Source: CAYQAJ01 sp964415245 | Lineage (GTDB): Bacteria > Planctomycetota > Planctomycetia > Pirellulales > Pirellulaceae | Reading direction: 5' to 3' | NCBI GenBank assembly: GCA_964415245.1 | Contig: CAYQAJ010000123.1 | Location: forward strand, 1 to 14,319 | Length of the DNA: 14,319 nucleotides | Shown here: positions 6,423 through 13,382 of the stretch, piece after piece | Layout: each line of letters opens with the position of its first letter | Numbering within the stretch: position 1 is the first letter of the stretch | Program-made: the position numbers and the translations under genes | Notes under the pieces: model-generated | Database searches by the model: none | Told to the model about the DNA's origin: nothing | The model's input: the letters and a program-made list of their open reading frames with translations, nothing else

Positions 6423-7490
6423 TCAACTCCATGCCGGCAAAGGAACCTGCAATTTCGCGTCGATACGGTTAGTTATCTCGCTCACAGCCAGTCGGAATTC
6501 GCGGTCCTCGGCCAGCATTGCCTCGGCCTTGCGGCATGCGTGCAGAATGGTCGAATGGTCGCGCCCGCCGAAGTACTGTCCGACCGCTTGCAGGCTGTGC
6601 CCAGTCAGGTGCCGACTCAGGTAAATCGCCGTGCAACGCGCCGTAGCGACCGTACGGTGCCGCGAACGCCCGGTCAAATCGGCCGTCCGCAGACCATAAT
6701 GCTTCGCAACGTGCGACGTGATCGAGCGGAGCGACGGGCCCGACTGGGCCGCGCTATCGCCCAGGAACGCCTCGGCGGTTTCCGCATCGACCCTCTTTTT
6801 ACTGCCACATCGATCGGCGAGGGCCTGGGCGCAAGCTTCCAGTTCGGCCGCCGAGAGATTCAGCCCACCGGCCAGGCGGGTGAGCGCTTCGTCCGACGCG
6901 ATTAAACCGAGCCGGGCAAACGATCGAGTCAGCAGTTCGCGGCGGCATTCCTTTCCGGGCAGTGCAAGCGGTACGGTGAGGCCGGCGCTCAGCCGGCTGG
7001 CAAGCGGTGCCTCCAGTTCCCCGAGATTGGCCGGTGCGGCACACGATGTGACCAGCACTGGTCGTCGCTGTTGCACCAGCGAGTCGACGATGCCGGCAAG
7101 CTCCTGCTGCGCGCGTCGCCGGGATGCGAGCTCCTGCAATTCATCGACTACGAGAAAATGGGAGTCGTGGTATCTCGTGCGGAGGTCGTCGACACCATTG
7201 GTCTCGACGGCCGTCGCCACACTGCGAGCAAAATCGGCCCCCCGCACCAATAGCACCTTGCGACCGGGATGCTCGTCCTTCCAGCGGTGAGCCAGGCCTC
7301 GCGCCAGCAGCGACTTGCCGCTTCCCGCCGGGCCAAAGAAAATGAGAGGATTGTACGCCGCCTCGCCACTCAGAAGCGCTCTGGCGGCTTCGCGGGCCAG
7401 CGCGTTTTCGGGGCCGCCGACGAATTCGCGCGGCGGGATCGCAGGGCCATCCGTGCCGTGAATCGCCGACGGCGGGGCCAAATCCTGCAT
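6423..7490 (-). CDS. dnaA: Chromosomal replication initiator DnaA, divergent and lacking domain I
   Basis: DnaA is an AAA+ ATPase that binds DnaA boxes and opens the origin. From the ATG at 7490 the product is 355 residues against about 450 for typical DnaA. Domain III has Walker A GPAGSGKS (53-60), Walker B LVVDELQ (113-119, normally with DDIQ), a sensor-1 region VLVTSC (145-150) and an arginine finger in LASRL (R166). In E. coli the helix motif RELEGALNR ends with the sensor-II arginine; here AELEACAQA puts alanine at about 223. Domain IV (254-355) is well kept, with LTGHSLQAVGQYFGGRDHSTILHACRK in two adjacent blocks. Domain I and the linker are absent: upstream DNA is the 3' end of the cysteine desulfurase gene. 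ATG 7490 has no clear ribosome site; GTG at 7523 with GGAG five bases upstream would add 11 residues. Neighbours dnaN, dciA and gyrB support this being the main dnaA. A specialised paralog is possible. Confidence 0.88.
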   Translation of the reverse strand: MQDLAPPSAIHGTDGPAIPPREFVGGPENALAREAARALLSGEAAYNPLIFFGPAGSGKSLLARGLAHRWKDEHPGRKVLLVRGADFARSVATAVETNGVDDLRTRYHDSHFLVVDELQELASRRRAQQELAGIVDSLVQQRRPVLVTSCAAPANLGELEAPLASRLSAGLTVPLALPGKECRRELLTRSFARLGLIASDEALTRLAGGLNLSAAELEACAQALADRCGSKKRVDAETAEAFLGDSAAQSGPSLRSITSHVAKHYGLRTADLTGRSRHRTVATARCTAIYLSRHLTGHSLQAVGQYFGGRDHSTILHACRKAEAMLAEDREFRLAVSEITNRIDAKLQVPLPAWS

Positions 7491-7589
7491 CCGCAGTGGA
7501 AACGAAAAAACGCCGCTTACCACCCACACTCCGTTGCCAAAAGAAATGGCGTTTACGGTCGAGGAAAACCCTATTGGTACAGAACCAAA

Positions 7590-7618
7590 ATTATACAACT
7601 TGGCGACCCGACTGACGA
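7590..7618 (-). promoter_or_regulatory. Candidate sigma-70-type promoter for dnaA
   Basis: On the minus strand a perfect TATAAT (7595 to 7590) lies 17 bases after TCGTCA (7618 to 7613), four of six matches to TTGACA. Transcription would start near 7583, giving a leader of about 90 bases to the ATG at 7490. The -10 box overlaps the TAA stop of the cysteine desulfurase gene. Just downstream, TTGGT (7574-7578) and ACCAA (7584-7588) form a short inverted repeat around the expected start site. Confidence 0.5.
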
Positions 7619-8793
7619 GCCGGCAGCGCCATTTCCTGGCCCGATTGTGCGCTCCGCAAGTCCCTGGCCACCTTGGCGATGCGTCGAGCCGCTTCGTCGA
7701 TCTCCTCCGGCGTCGTGAGCGCCCCGAGGCTGATGCGTAGAGCGCCGTTAACAACGTCTCCCGGGCACCCCATCGCCAGCAGCACCGGCGACCGCTCCGA
7801 CGAGCCGCTGGCGCACGCTGAACCGGTCGAACAGGCCACTCCGGCAAGGTCCAACGACATTACCAACGCTTGTCGATCGAGGCCCGGGAATGCGACGCTA
7901 GTGGTGTGTGGCGCGCGCTGGGCGTCGGCGCCGTTGATGACCAGGTCGGGCATTGCCTGACGAAGAAGCGACTCCAGGCGGTCGCGGAGTGCGGCCATTC
8001 GCGCGGCTCGCACGTCCGCTTCGTCGTGCCACAGCTCTAGCGCTTTGTGCAGACCGACGGCCAGGGCGACGTTTTCGGTGCCTCCCCGCAGCCCGCCCTG
8101 CTGCGCTCCGCCGAACAGTATCGGTTCCAGCTTAACGCCGTGTCGCACGAACAAGGCCCCGATTGCCGGCGGACCGTGAAACTTGTGCCCGCTGATGGTC
8201 AGCGCGTCGACCTGGAGCGCGGCGAAATCGACCGGCAGCTTTCCGACCGCCTGCACCGCATCGGTGTGCATCGGCACGCCGGCGGCCTTGCAGATGTCCG
8301 CGATTTCGGCAACCGGCTGCACGACTCCGGTCTCGTGATTGACGAGCATGACGCTCACCAGCCGCGTCTGACTGTCGATCAATCCGCCGAGTTGTTCGCA
8401 GTCGACGACACCCGAGCGAATGGCGCCTACGCGGCGAATCTCCCATCCCTGTCGGGCCAGATGCTCTGCCGCCTGCAGGACGCTGGGGTGTTCGATTGCC
8501 GAGACGATCACGTTGCCGGGCGTCTTGCCGGCAAGTCCACGTATGGCGAGATTATTCGCTTCGGTCGCGCCACTGGTAAACACAACGCGATCGGGTTTGG
8601 TACCGGAAGCCTCGGCTCCCAAGAGTGCCGCGATCTGCTCGCGCGTGTCCTCCAGGAGCCGTCGGGCGCGTCGGCCGGCGGCGTGCGCGCTGGCTGGATT
8701 GCCATATCCCTCGCGCAGACAGTCGAATACGCACTCGGCCACATCCGGGTCGACGCGGGTGGTGGCGTTGTTGTCGAGATAGATCGTTTCCAT
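7591..8793 (-). CDS. Cysteine desulfurase, class I (NifS/IscS type)
   Basis: This PLP enzyme converts cysteine to alanine and passes the sulfur as a persulfide to Fe-S cluster scaffolds or tRNA thiolation enzymes. The 400-residue product starts METIYLDNNATT, the usual NifS/IscS beginning. H102 lies in AIEHPS, and the PLP lysine is K204 in ISGHKFHGP. The substrate-binding region GGTEN is at 238-242. The persulfide cysteine C327 lies in the long loop STGSACASGSSERSPVL, the class I hallmark. The C-terminus differs from E. coli IscS and ends QSGRQVV, so scaffold preference is unknown. An open frame runs upstream to 9156, but it is arginine-rich and non-homologous, so ATG 8793 is the start although no strong ribosome site is visible. 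It is the gene just upstream of dnaA on the same strand. NifS and IscS cannot be separated here; no iscU, iscA or nif genes are visible. Confidence 0.94.
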   Translation of the reverse strand: METIYLDNNATTRVDPDVAECVFDCLREGYGNPASAHAAGRRARRLLEDTREQIAALLGAEASGTKPDRVVFTSGATEANNLAIRGLAGKTPGNVIVSAIEHPSVLQAAEHLARQGWEIRRVGAIRSGVVDCEQLGGLIDSQTRLVSVMLVNHETGVVQPVAEIADICKAAGVPMHTDAVQAVGKLPVDFAALQVDALTISGHKFHGPPAIGALFVRHGVKLEPILFGGAQQGGLRGGTENVALAVGLHKALELWHDEADVRAARMAALRDRLESLLRQAMPDLVINGADAQRAPHTTSVAFPGLDRQALVMSLDLAGVACSTGSACASGSSERSPVLLAMGCPGDVVNGALRISLGALTTPEEIDEAARRIAKVARDLRSAQSGQEMALPARQSGRQVV

Positions 8794-9155
8794 GAGCGCG
8801 GGGATGCCGTCGAGGGCCGGAACTTCCAAGTGGGTCGACCGTACGGCCGGTGGCCATGGCGGGCCGAAAACGCGTCCCGTCGCCTTACTGGGGCCGTCCG
8901 TCCCGATCAGACGCCGGCGATGGCAACGACGGCCTAAACTGCGATTGTCGCACCTCAAATTGCGACACGTAAGGGGCCCGTTTTCTGCCTTTCTTCGTTC
9001 TGCCCGATTGGCTAATATCCCGCCATTCTGCGGCGGCCGCCCCAATGGCCGCCACGCGAGGTCGCGGCCGAAATGGTCGCGGGTTTGGCTGCTATCTTCG
9101 TTCGCTGGCCAAGTCGCATACGAGCGGCTTCGGCGGGGACGGTAAGAGGGACGCA
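8794..9155. other. Divergent intergenic region (362 bp) between the desulfurase gene and the gene at 9156
   Basis: No convincing gene is present; the open frames here are arginine-rich. The region must contain both divergent promoters. It holds a TAATAT sequence (9013-9018), without a clear -35, that could be a -10 box for the rightward gene. It also contains a TGCGA-rich palindrome (8940-8967) and a GC-rich inverted repeat GGCGGCC (9032-9038) / GGCCGCC (9047-9053). Confidence 0.5.
8940..8967. promoter_or_regulatory. Nested TGCGA/TCGCA palindrome, possible operator
   Basis: TGTCGCA (8946-8952) and TGCGACA (8961-8967) are exact inverted copies eight bases apart. A further TGCGA (8940-8944) pairs with TCGCA (8948-8952) over three bases. 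This gives three half-sites within 28 bases in a divergent promoter region, a layout typical of a transcription factor site. The regulator is unknown. Confidence 0.35.
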
Positions 9156-9740
9156 ATGTATCACTCGTTCATCGTTTTCTTTCGTTTGCTGTTACCGCTG
9201 GTCGTCGTCGTTGGGCTGCCCGTGGCGGTGGTCGAAACGAGGGACTCCGCACCGGTGCCAGTGGTCGACAAGGTGACGGGCCTGTGGAGCCGCGCGGTCG
9301 CGCTGAGCGAATCTCGCCGTATCGATTCTCACGGGCAGGACGATCGGGGCGGACAGGCCGCTACGATGCCGGCGTCGCCCGCGTCTCATTCGAGCGCCGG
9401 AGGTACCAGCGCGGGCGCTGCAGGCCAGGTCGCGTTGCCTGTCGCAAGCGACAAGCGGGTCGATGACCAGGTGCAGCTACGGCTTGCCGACACGCAGTCG
9501 AGGTTGGAAGAGCTGGGTGCCCAACACATGCTGCTCGAGGCGGTCGAGGGGGAAACGCCGCGATTTCGCTTTCAGTGTTTGATGCCCCTGCCGGGTAGCG
9601 TGTTCAGCCGTCCTTTCGAGAGGATCGACGTCGATCCGGCCCGGGCGATCGAGCGCGTACTTCTCGAAGTCATTGAGTGGCGACAGGCATGGCCCGAAGC
9701 CGCCGACGAGCACGCGGTCGGGGAGCCCGATTCGGCCTGA
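9156..9740 (+). CDS. Membrane-anchored hypothetical protein, 194 aa
   Basis: Function unknown. ATG 9156 has AGAGGG six bases upstream. Residues 5-26 (FIVFFRLLLPLVVVVGLPVAVV) form one strong hydrophobic helix after a short start, so the protein is either anchored in the membrane or secreted with an uncleaved signal. A Ser/Gly/Ala-rich, low-complexity linker (about 55-100) follows. The C-terminal part (102-178) is a helix with coiled-coil flavour (VQLRLADTQSRLEELGAQ), then FRFQCLMPLPG, then IDVDPARAIERVLLEVIEWR. The pattern of a short helix, LGA, a FRF-C strand, DxDP and an amphipathic helix ending in W resembles small proteins I recall from Pirellulales that lack an assigned function. It lies upstream of scpB on the same strand. 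Nothing shows enzymatic residues. Confidence 0.72.
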   Translation: MYHSFIVFFRLLLPLVVVVGLPVAVVETRDSAPVPVVDKVTGLWSRAVALSESRRIDSHGQDDRGGQAATMPASPASHSSAGGTSAGAAGQVALPVASDKRVDDQVQLRLADTQSRLEELGAQHMLLEAVEGETPRFRFQCLMPLPGSVFSRPFERIDVDPARAIERVLLEVIEWRQAWPEAADEHAVGEPDSA

Positions 9741-9756
9741 CGGCTTGAGCCTGGGC

Positions 9757-9786
9757 TTGCCATATGTTGTGACTTGGGCATACTTT
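9757..9786 (+). promoter_or_regulatory. Weak candidate promoter for scpB
   Basis: TTGCCA (9757-9762) is one base from TTGACA. At 18 bases spacing lies TACTTT (9781-9786), a poor -10; CATACT at 9779-9784 is an alternative. The site lies about 85 bases before the chosen scpB start. scpB may instead be read from the promoter of the upstream gene. Confidence 0.22.
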
Positions 9787-9870
9787 GGACCCTTCCGTCG
9801 GCCTGTGGATGGGGTCGACGGCGTGGTTGTTTTTGCGCGCACAACAATTCCCGGTCTTCCCGAAGCTGGC

Positions 9871-10995
9871 ATGCACTACTCGCCAACGCTCGCCGAGCAA
9901 CTCCGACGCGTTGCCCGTGGCTGCCGTTGCGCGGTGGCGCGGCAGCGAACGGCCCTTTCGCGTGCGATGCGAAGCGCACGAGCCCCTTTGAGTCGGACAA
10001 CAACCGGCCTCGGCCGGGAGCGTCGGGCGGGGGCGGATTCCGCTATCGACAGGCCGATGCGGCACGTCGAGGCGCTTTTGTTCTTGTCGCGCGAACCCCT
10101 TACCAGCCGGCGGCTTGCGCAACTGGGCCAGTTGGCCGACGGCACTCAGGCGCGTACGCTGGTCCGCCGCTTGAACCAGCATTACGATGGTTGCGGACGT
10201 GCGTTTCGTGTCGAGGAGGTGGCGGGGGGCTATCAGTTGCTAACGCGCCCGCACTTGGCAGACTGGATCAGGCGTCTGGAGCACTTGGCCGCGCCGAGGC
10301 GGTTATCCGCGCCGGCCATGGAAACATTGGCAGTCGTTGCCTACCGCCAGCCTGTCATGAGGGCCGAGGTCGAATCCATCCGGGGCGTGGACTGCGGGGA
10401 GATTCTGCGGCAGCTCCTGGATCGCGACCTGATGCGTGTCAGCGGCCGCAGCGACGAACTAGGGCGTCCCTATCTCTATGCGACAACGCGGCGCTTTTTA
10501 CAATGGTTCGGATTGCGAAATCTTGACGATCTTCCGCGGGCGAAACTCCGGCGGTGCCATGCAGCAACCGCCGACAGCGGAGCGTCATCCGGTGAGCCGA
10601 TACAAGCTGCCGCCGACATCACTGACTCGGAAAGTCTTCGGCACGACGATAAGGAGTCTCCCGTGAGCGTCTCGGTATCTAGATTGACCCGTCCCAACGA
10701 TGAGGTCGAACCGGCGTTGCACCGCGCCGGTGTCACGCAAAGTCCGCGACTTGATGATGACGATTTCGAGCAAGAAGAGGACGCAGAGCTCGAGGAAGAA
10801 TTCGACGACGAAGAGGACGAGGATGAGGACGACGAGGACGAGGACCTCGACGAGGATGAGTGGGAAGAAGTCGAGGACGACGAAGAAGAAGAGGAGGAGC
10901 TGGACGAAGAGGAGGAGGACTGGGACGACGAGGACATGGACGACTGGGACGACGAGGACGAGGACGAAGACGACGAGGACGAGGACTGGGAATAG
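9871..10995 (+). CDS. scpB: Segregation and condensation protein B, with hyperacidic C-terminal tail
   Basis: ScpB forms the SMC-ScpA-ScpB complex that organises and separates chromosomes. With the ATG at 9871 the product has 374 residues. The conserved winged-helix pair lies at about 64-224, from RHVEALLFLSREPLTSRRL through SAPAMETLAVVAYRQPVMRAEVESIRGV to GRPYLYATTRRFLQWFGLRNLDDLP. The first 62 residues are arginine-rich and of doubtful reality, because no ribosome site supports 9871. The start could be ATG 10057, just before the core. A linker (225-294) is followed by a tail of 80 residues (295-374), of which 67 are Asp or Glu. Such a tail is not in the Bacillus protein (about 200 residues). 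scpA is not in this window. The function of the core is secure; the start and the role of the tail are not. Confidence 0.9.
   Translation: MHYSPTLAEQLRRVARGCRCAVARQRTALSRAMRSARAPLSRTTTGLGRERRAGADSAIDRPMRHVEALLFLSREPLTSRRLAQLGQLADGTQARTLVRRLNQHYDGCGRAFRVEEVAGGYQLLTRPHLADWIRRLEHLAAPRRLSAPAMETLAVVAYRQPVMRAEVESIRGVDCGEILRQLLDRDLMRVSGRSDELGRPYLYATTRRFLQWFGLRNLDDLPRAKLRRCHAATADSGASSGEPIQAAADITDSESLRHDDKESPVSVSVSRLTRPNDEVEPALHRAGVTQSPRLDDDDFEQEEDAELEEEFDDEEDEDEDDEDEDLDEDEWEEVEDDEEEEEELDEEEEDWDDEDMDDWDDEDEDEDDEDEDWE
10753..10992 (+). repeat. Low-complexity GAN-codon tract encoding the ScpB acidic tail
   Basis: About 240 bases consist almost only of GAC, GAT, GAG and GAA codons, so the plus strand is strongly purine-rich. 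The tract encodes 67 acidic residues of 80, punctuated by Trp, Phe, Leu and Met. Short near-repeats (GAC-GAG units) make it prone to slippage and copy-number change. Reverse-strand open frames here are poly-Ser shadows, not genes. Confidence 0.75.
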
Positions 10996-11029
10996 TCGTT
11001 TCGTACCGTCTCGGAGTGCCCGATTGTTA

Positions 11030-11117
11030 GCGAATGACCAATGACCAAATCCAAATGACCAATTGGTGATGGTCCTCTCCAACATCGGTCATTGAGGCTT
11101 GGTGATTGGTCATTTCC
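11030..11117. repeat. Intergenic repeat, copy A (AATGACCAAT family, short form)
   Basis: This 88-bp unit lies between convergent scpB and hemA. The left end GCGAATGACCAATGA (11030-11044) and the right end GGTCATTTCC (11108-11117) are both shared with the repeat at 13383-13546. Arms AATGACCAATGACCAA (11033-11048) and TTGGTGATTGGTCATT (11099-11114) are inverted with one mismatch in 16, so the RNA could fold. A 31-base stretch (11033-11063) recurs exactly, in reverse complement, at 13499-13529. I recall similar units as abundant intergenic repeats in planctomycetes; that is not searched here. Confidence 0.8.
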
Positions 11118-11121
11118 CCCG

Positions 11122-12396
11122 TTAGTCTTTTAGCTGGAACAGCCGCTTCAGTGCTTCCAAGAGACCGTGCGGTGTACCCCCCTCCGCTTCGTCGCGTAGC
11201 GATTCCAACGGAGGATGCAGGAGTTTGTTGACCAACCGCTCGAAGCCGTGTTCGATCTCCATGCGGCTGCGCGCGTCGAGCCCGGGAAGCTTGTTCAGCA
11301 AACGGGCCAGCTCATCGGTCTTCAATTCCTCGGCACGAGCTTTCAGCCTTTTGATCGTGGGGCCGGTGGCACGGTGGTGCAGCTCGGCCATGAAACGCCG
11401 CGTTTCTTCCTCGATGATCCGCTCCGCCTTGGGCCACTCGCGCTCGCGGGCCCGGCGGTTGCGCTGGCAGGCGGCGGTTAAGTCGTCGAGGCAGTAGAGA
11501 TACACGCCGATACACTCTCCGATGGCGGCGTCAAAGTCGCGAGGAACACCCAGGTCGAGCACAAATAGCGGCCGTTGATACCGGTCATGTTCGACGCCGC
11601 GATAGTCTTCAAGCGACACCACAGGCTGCTGGGCGCCGGTGGCGCTAACGATCAGGTCCGCCTGTTTCATGAGGGCCGGCAACTCGTCCCAAGGTGCCGA
11701 CCGACCCTGAAATTGGTCGGCAAGCTGTTGGGAACGCTCGAAGCTGCGGTTGACGATCGTGATGTGTTGGGCACCCGCGTCGACCAGGTAGGTGAGCGTT
11801 TCCTCGGCCATTTCGCCCGCCCCCACGACGAGGATCTGCTTGTCGTCAAACCGTTCGAACACGCTTTTGGCGAAGTCCGTCACCGCCACGCTGGGAATGC
11901 TCACGCGCTTCTGGGCGATCTCGGTTTCGCGCGAAACGCGCTTGGCCACGCGGATGGCCGCCTGGAACACGGCATGGGTCAGCGGCCCGGTGCTGTTGTG
12001 GGAGGTGGCCAGCTCGTATGCCTGCTTCACCTGGGCGACGATTTGCGCTTCCCCGACCACCATGCTGTCGAGGCTGGCGGCTACCATGAACAAGTGCCTG
12101 ACGACATCTTCGCCCGTGCGTTCGAGGAGCTCGTCGAAGATGTCAACCGGCGGCACGCCGTGAAAGCCGGCGAAGAACTCGACCAGGTCGTGGTGCGAGG
12201 GGCAGGCGGCGGCGTTCTCGGCCGCCGTGTACAACTCGACGCGATTGCACGTGGAAAGCAGCACGGCCTCGCTCGCGGGAAACCGCGTGCGCAGGCGAGC
12301 CAGCGCGTCGCGGGCTTGCTCGGAGTTAAATGCCAGCCGCTCGCGGACCTCAATCGACGAGCGGTGATGCGTGCAGCCGACCATCTGGAGTTTCAT
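11122..12396 (-). CDS. hemA: Glutamyl-tRNA reductase
   Basis: HemA reduces glutamyl-tRNA with NADPH to glutamate-1-semialdehyde, the first step of the C5 route to heme and other tetrapyrroles. The product has 424 residues, the normal length. The catalytic cysteine is C50 in LLSTCNRVELY, preceded by GCTHHRSSIEVRERLAF. SLDSMVVGEAQI is the conserved family motif. The NADPH-binding segment is ILVVGAGEMAEETL, and FVLDLGVPRDFD closes that domain. The C-terminal spinal helix domain follows and ends HGLLEALKRLFQLKD. The ATG overlaps the upstream stop as ATGA, and GGAGGG lies six bases before it, so translation is coupled to the upstream membrane protein gene. No other hem genes are in the window. Confidence 0.97.
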   Translation of the reverse strand: MKLQMVGCTHHRSSIEVRERLAFNSEQARDALARLRTRFPASEAVLLSTCNRVELYTAAENAAACPSHHDLVEFFAGFHGVPPVDIFDELLERTGEDVVRHLFMVAASLDSMVVGEAQIVAQVKQAYELATSHNSTGPLTHAVFQAAIRVAKRVSRETEIAQKRVSIPSVAVTDFAKSVFERFDDKQILVVGAGEMAEETLTYLVDAGAQHITIVNRSFERSQQLADQFQGRSAPWDELPALMKQADLIVSATGAQQPVVSLEDYRGVEHDRYQRPLFVLDLGVPRDFDAAIGECIGVYLYCLDDLTAACQRNRRAREREWPKAERIIEEETRRFMAELHHRATGPTIKRLKARAEELKTDELARLLNKLPGLDARSRMEIEHGFERLVNKLLHPPLESLRDEAEGGTPHGLLEALKRLFQLKD

Positions 12397-13358
12397 CGGC
12401 CGCCCTCCGCTGCCTGGCCGATGAGCGCTTCGCCGGGACGCACGTGGCCGAGACTCCCGGGTCGCGGCACGCTGCCCGTCTGTTCGGCGCGTTGCTGGCC
12501 ACCGCCTGACGTCTCATGAGGACTGGCGTGTGCAGAGGGCACGAAGAGCACGATTCCCAGCACGAGGCTGAGAAAAAGGAAGCTGGCTATCATCAGGTAC
12601 GCCACTTTGCGCCCCTCTCGGGCCGGCCGGTAGAAGTGCTCGAAGGCAATCGCCCCCAATAGCCACGCCAAGAGCAGCCCCGAGGTCCATACCACTGCAT
12701 CAGTCCAGGGCAGCGCGGCCTCGTCGCTAAGCGAGTTGATCAGGTTCAGCACGATGCCCGATACCAGTCCCCCGGCCACCAGCGCGGTCGAGACATAGAG
12801 TGCCCACCGATTCGCGGACCGCAGCATCTCGAGACTGGGCAGAACAAATCCCTGCCGCGGGGGGAGCTTGTGCTTGAGTCGGTACGACTGCACGAGATAC
12901 ATCACTCCGGCCGCAAAGCCCAGGGCCACCGACGCCGTGCCCAAGAGCAGCGCCAGCCCGTGGACCATGCTCCATCGCAAGTGCGCCTCTTGCGGAGCAA
13001 AGGGTTCCGCATTTCGAAACAGCCACGCCACCCCCAACGACCCAAGCAGCAAAGGAAGGACGAACAAACCGAACGCGGCTTGAGGCCGCCGAATCAGCAC
13101 AACCAGGTATGCCACCGCTAGCACCCACGCCGCCATCAGGCACCAGTGGTACCAGCTCGAAAGGGGAGCCACGCCGCCGTGCAGGGCATCCGTTGCCTGC
13201 GCCACGAGGTACAGCGTGTGCGCCACCAGGCCCGCCCCGGTGATGCCGAGCATGATGACGTGCCGCACCGGCGCGCGGAACAACAGCCGCGACGCCTCGA
13301 GAACGAGCGTCAGCGCGTAACTTGCGGCGAAACAGGTGATCGAGATACCCGAGAGCAT
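12393..13358 (-). CDS. HemX/CcsA-like integral membrane protein (cytochrome c assembly family)
   Basis: The 321-residue product has about eight hydrophobic helices, near 1-20, 33-53, 70-90, 95-113, 130-156, 186-208, 220-240 and 253-274. A hydrophilic, Gly/Ser-rich tail of about 45 residues follows. The layout and the overlap with hemA fit HemX of the hemAX operon, a member of the Cytochrom_C_asm (CcsA/ResC) group. Histidines at 47 (AHTLYL) and 133 (MVHGLAL) sit in helices where this family has heme-related residues, but no WWD box is visible, which favours HemX over a true heme-export CcsA. HemX lowers HemA levels in Bacillus; that role here is inference. ATG 13358 has no clear ribosome site. 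The start lies downstream of repeat copy B, so promoter signals may be in or near it. Confidence 0.82.
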   Translation of the reverse strand: MLSGISITCFAASYALTLVLEASRLLFRAPVRHVIMLGITGAGLVAHTLYLVAQATDALHGGVAPLSSWYHWCLMAAWVLAVAYLVVLIRRPQAAFGLFVLPLLLGSLGVAWLFRNAEPFAPQEAHLRWSMVHGLALLLGTASVALGFAAGVMYLVQSYRLKHKLPPRQGFVLPSLEMLRSANRWALYVSTALVAGGLVSGIVLNLINSLSDEAALPWTDAVVWTSGLLLAWLLGAIAFEHFYRPAREGRKVAYLMIASFLFLSLVLGIVLFVPSAHASPHETSGGGQQRAEQTGSVPRPGSLGHVRPGEALIGQAAEGGR

Positions 13359-13382
13359 GGTGGCGAATCAGACCGATGGAAG

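Noticed and set aside
6005..6905. Plus-strand open frames across the dnaA-dnaN gap and the end of dnaA
   Set aside because: They begin inside dnaN, run antisense into dnaA, resemble no protein family and cover the DnaA boxes; they are chance frames.
7491..7847. N-terminal extension of dnaA that could supply domain I
   Set aside because: Beyond 7591 it overlaps the desulfurase 3' end in another frame and is arginine-rich, unlike domain I.
8794..9156. 121-residue N-terminal extension of the cysteine desulfurase
   Set aside because: NifS/IscS proteins begin at the METIYLDNNATT segment; the extension has random composition and no start signal.
10476..11054. Minus-strand poly-Ser frame and a Val/Leu-rich frame opposite scpB
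   Set aside because: They are reverse readings of the GAN-codon acidic tract.
11575..12519. 314-codon plus-strand frame opposite hemA
   Set aside because: hemA shows every family motif in the opposite strand; this is a shadow.
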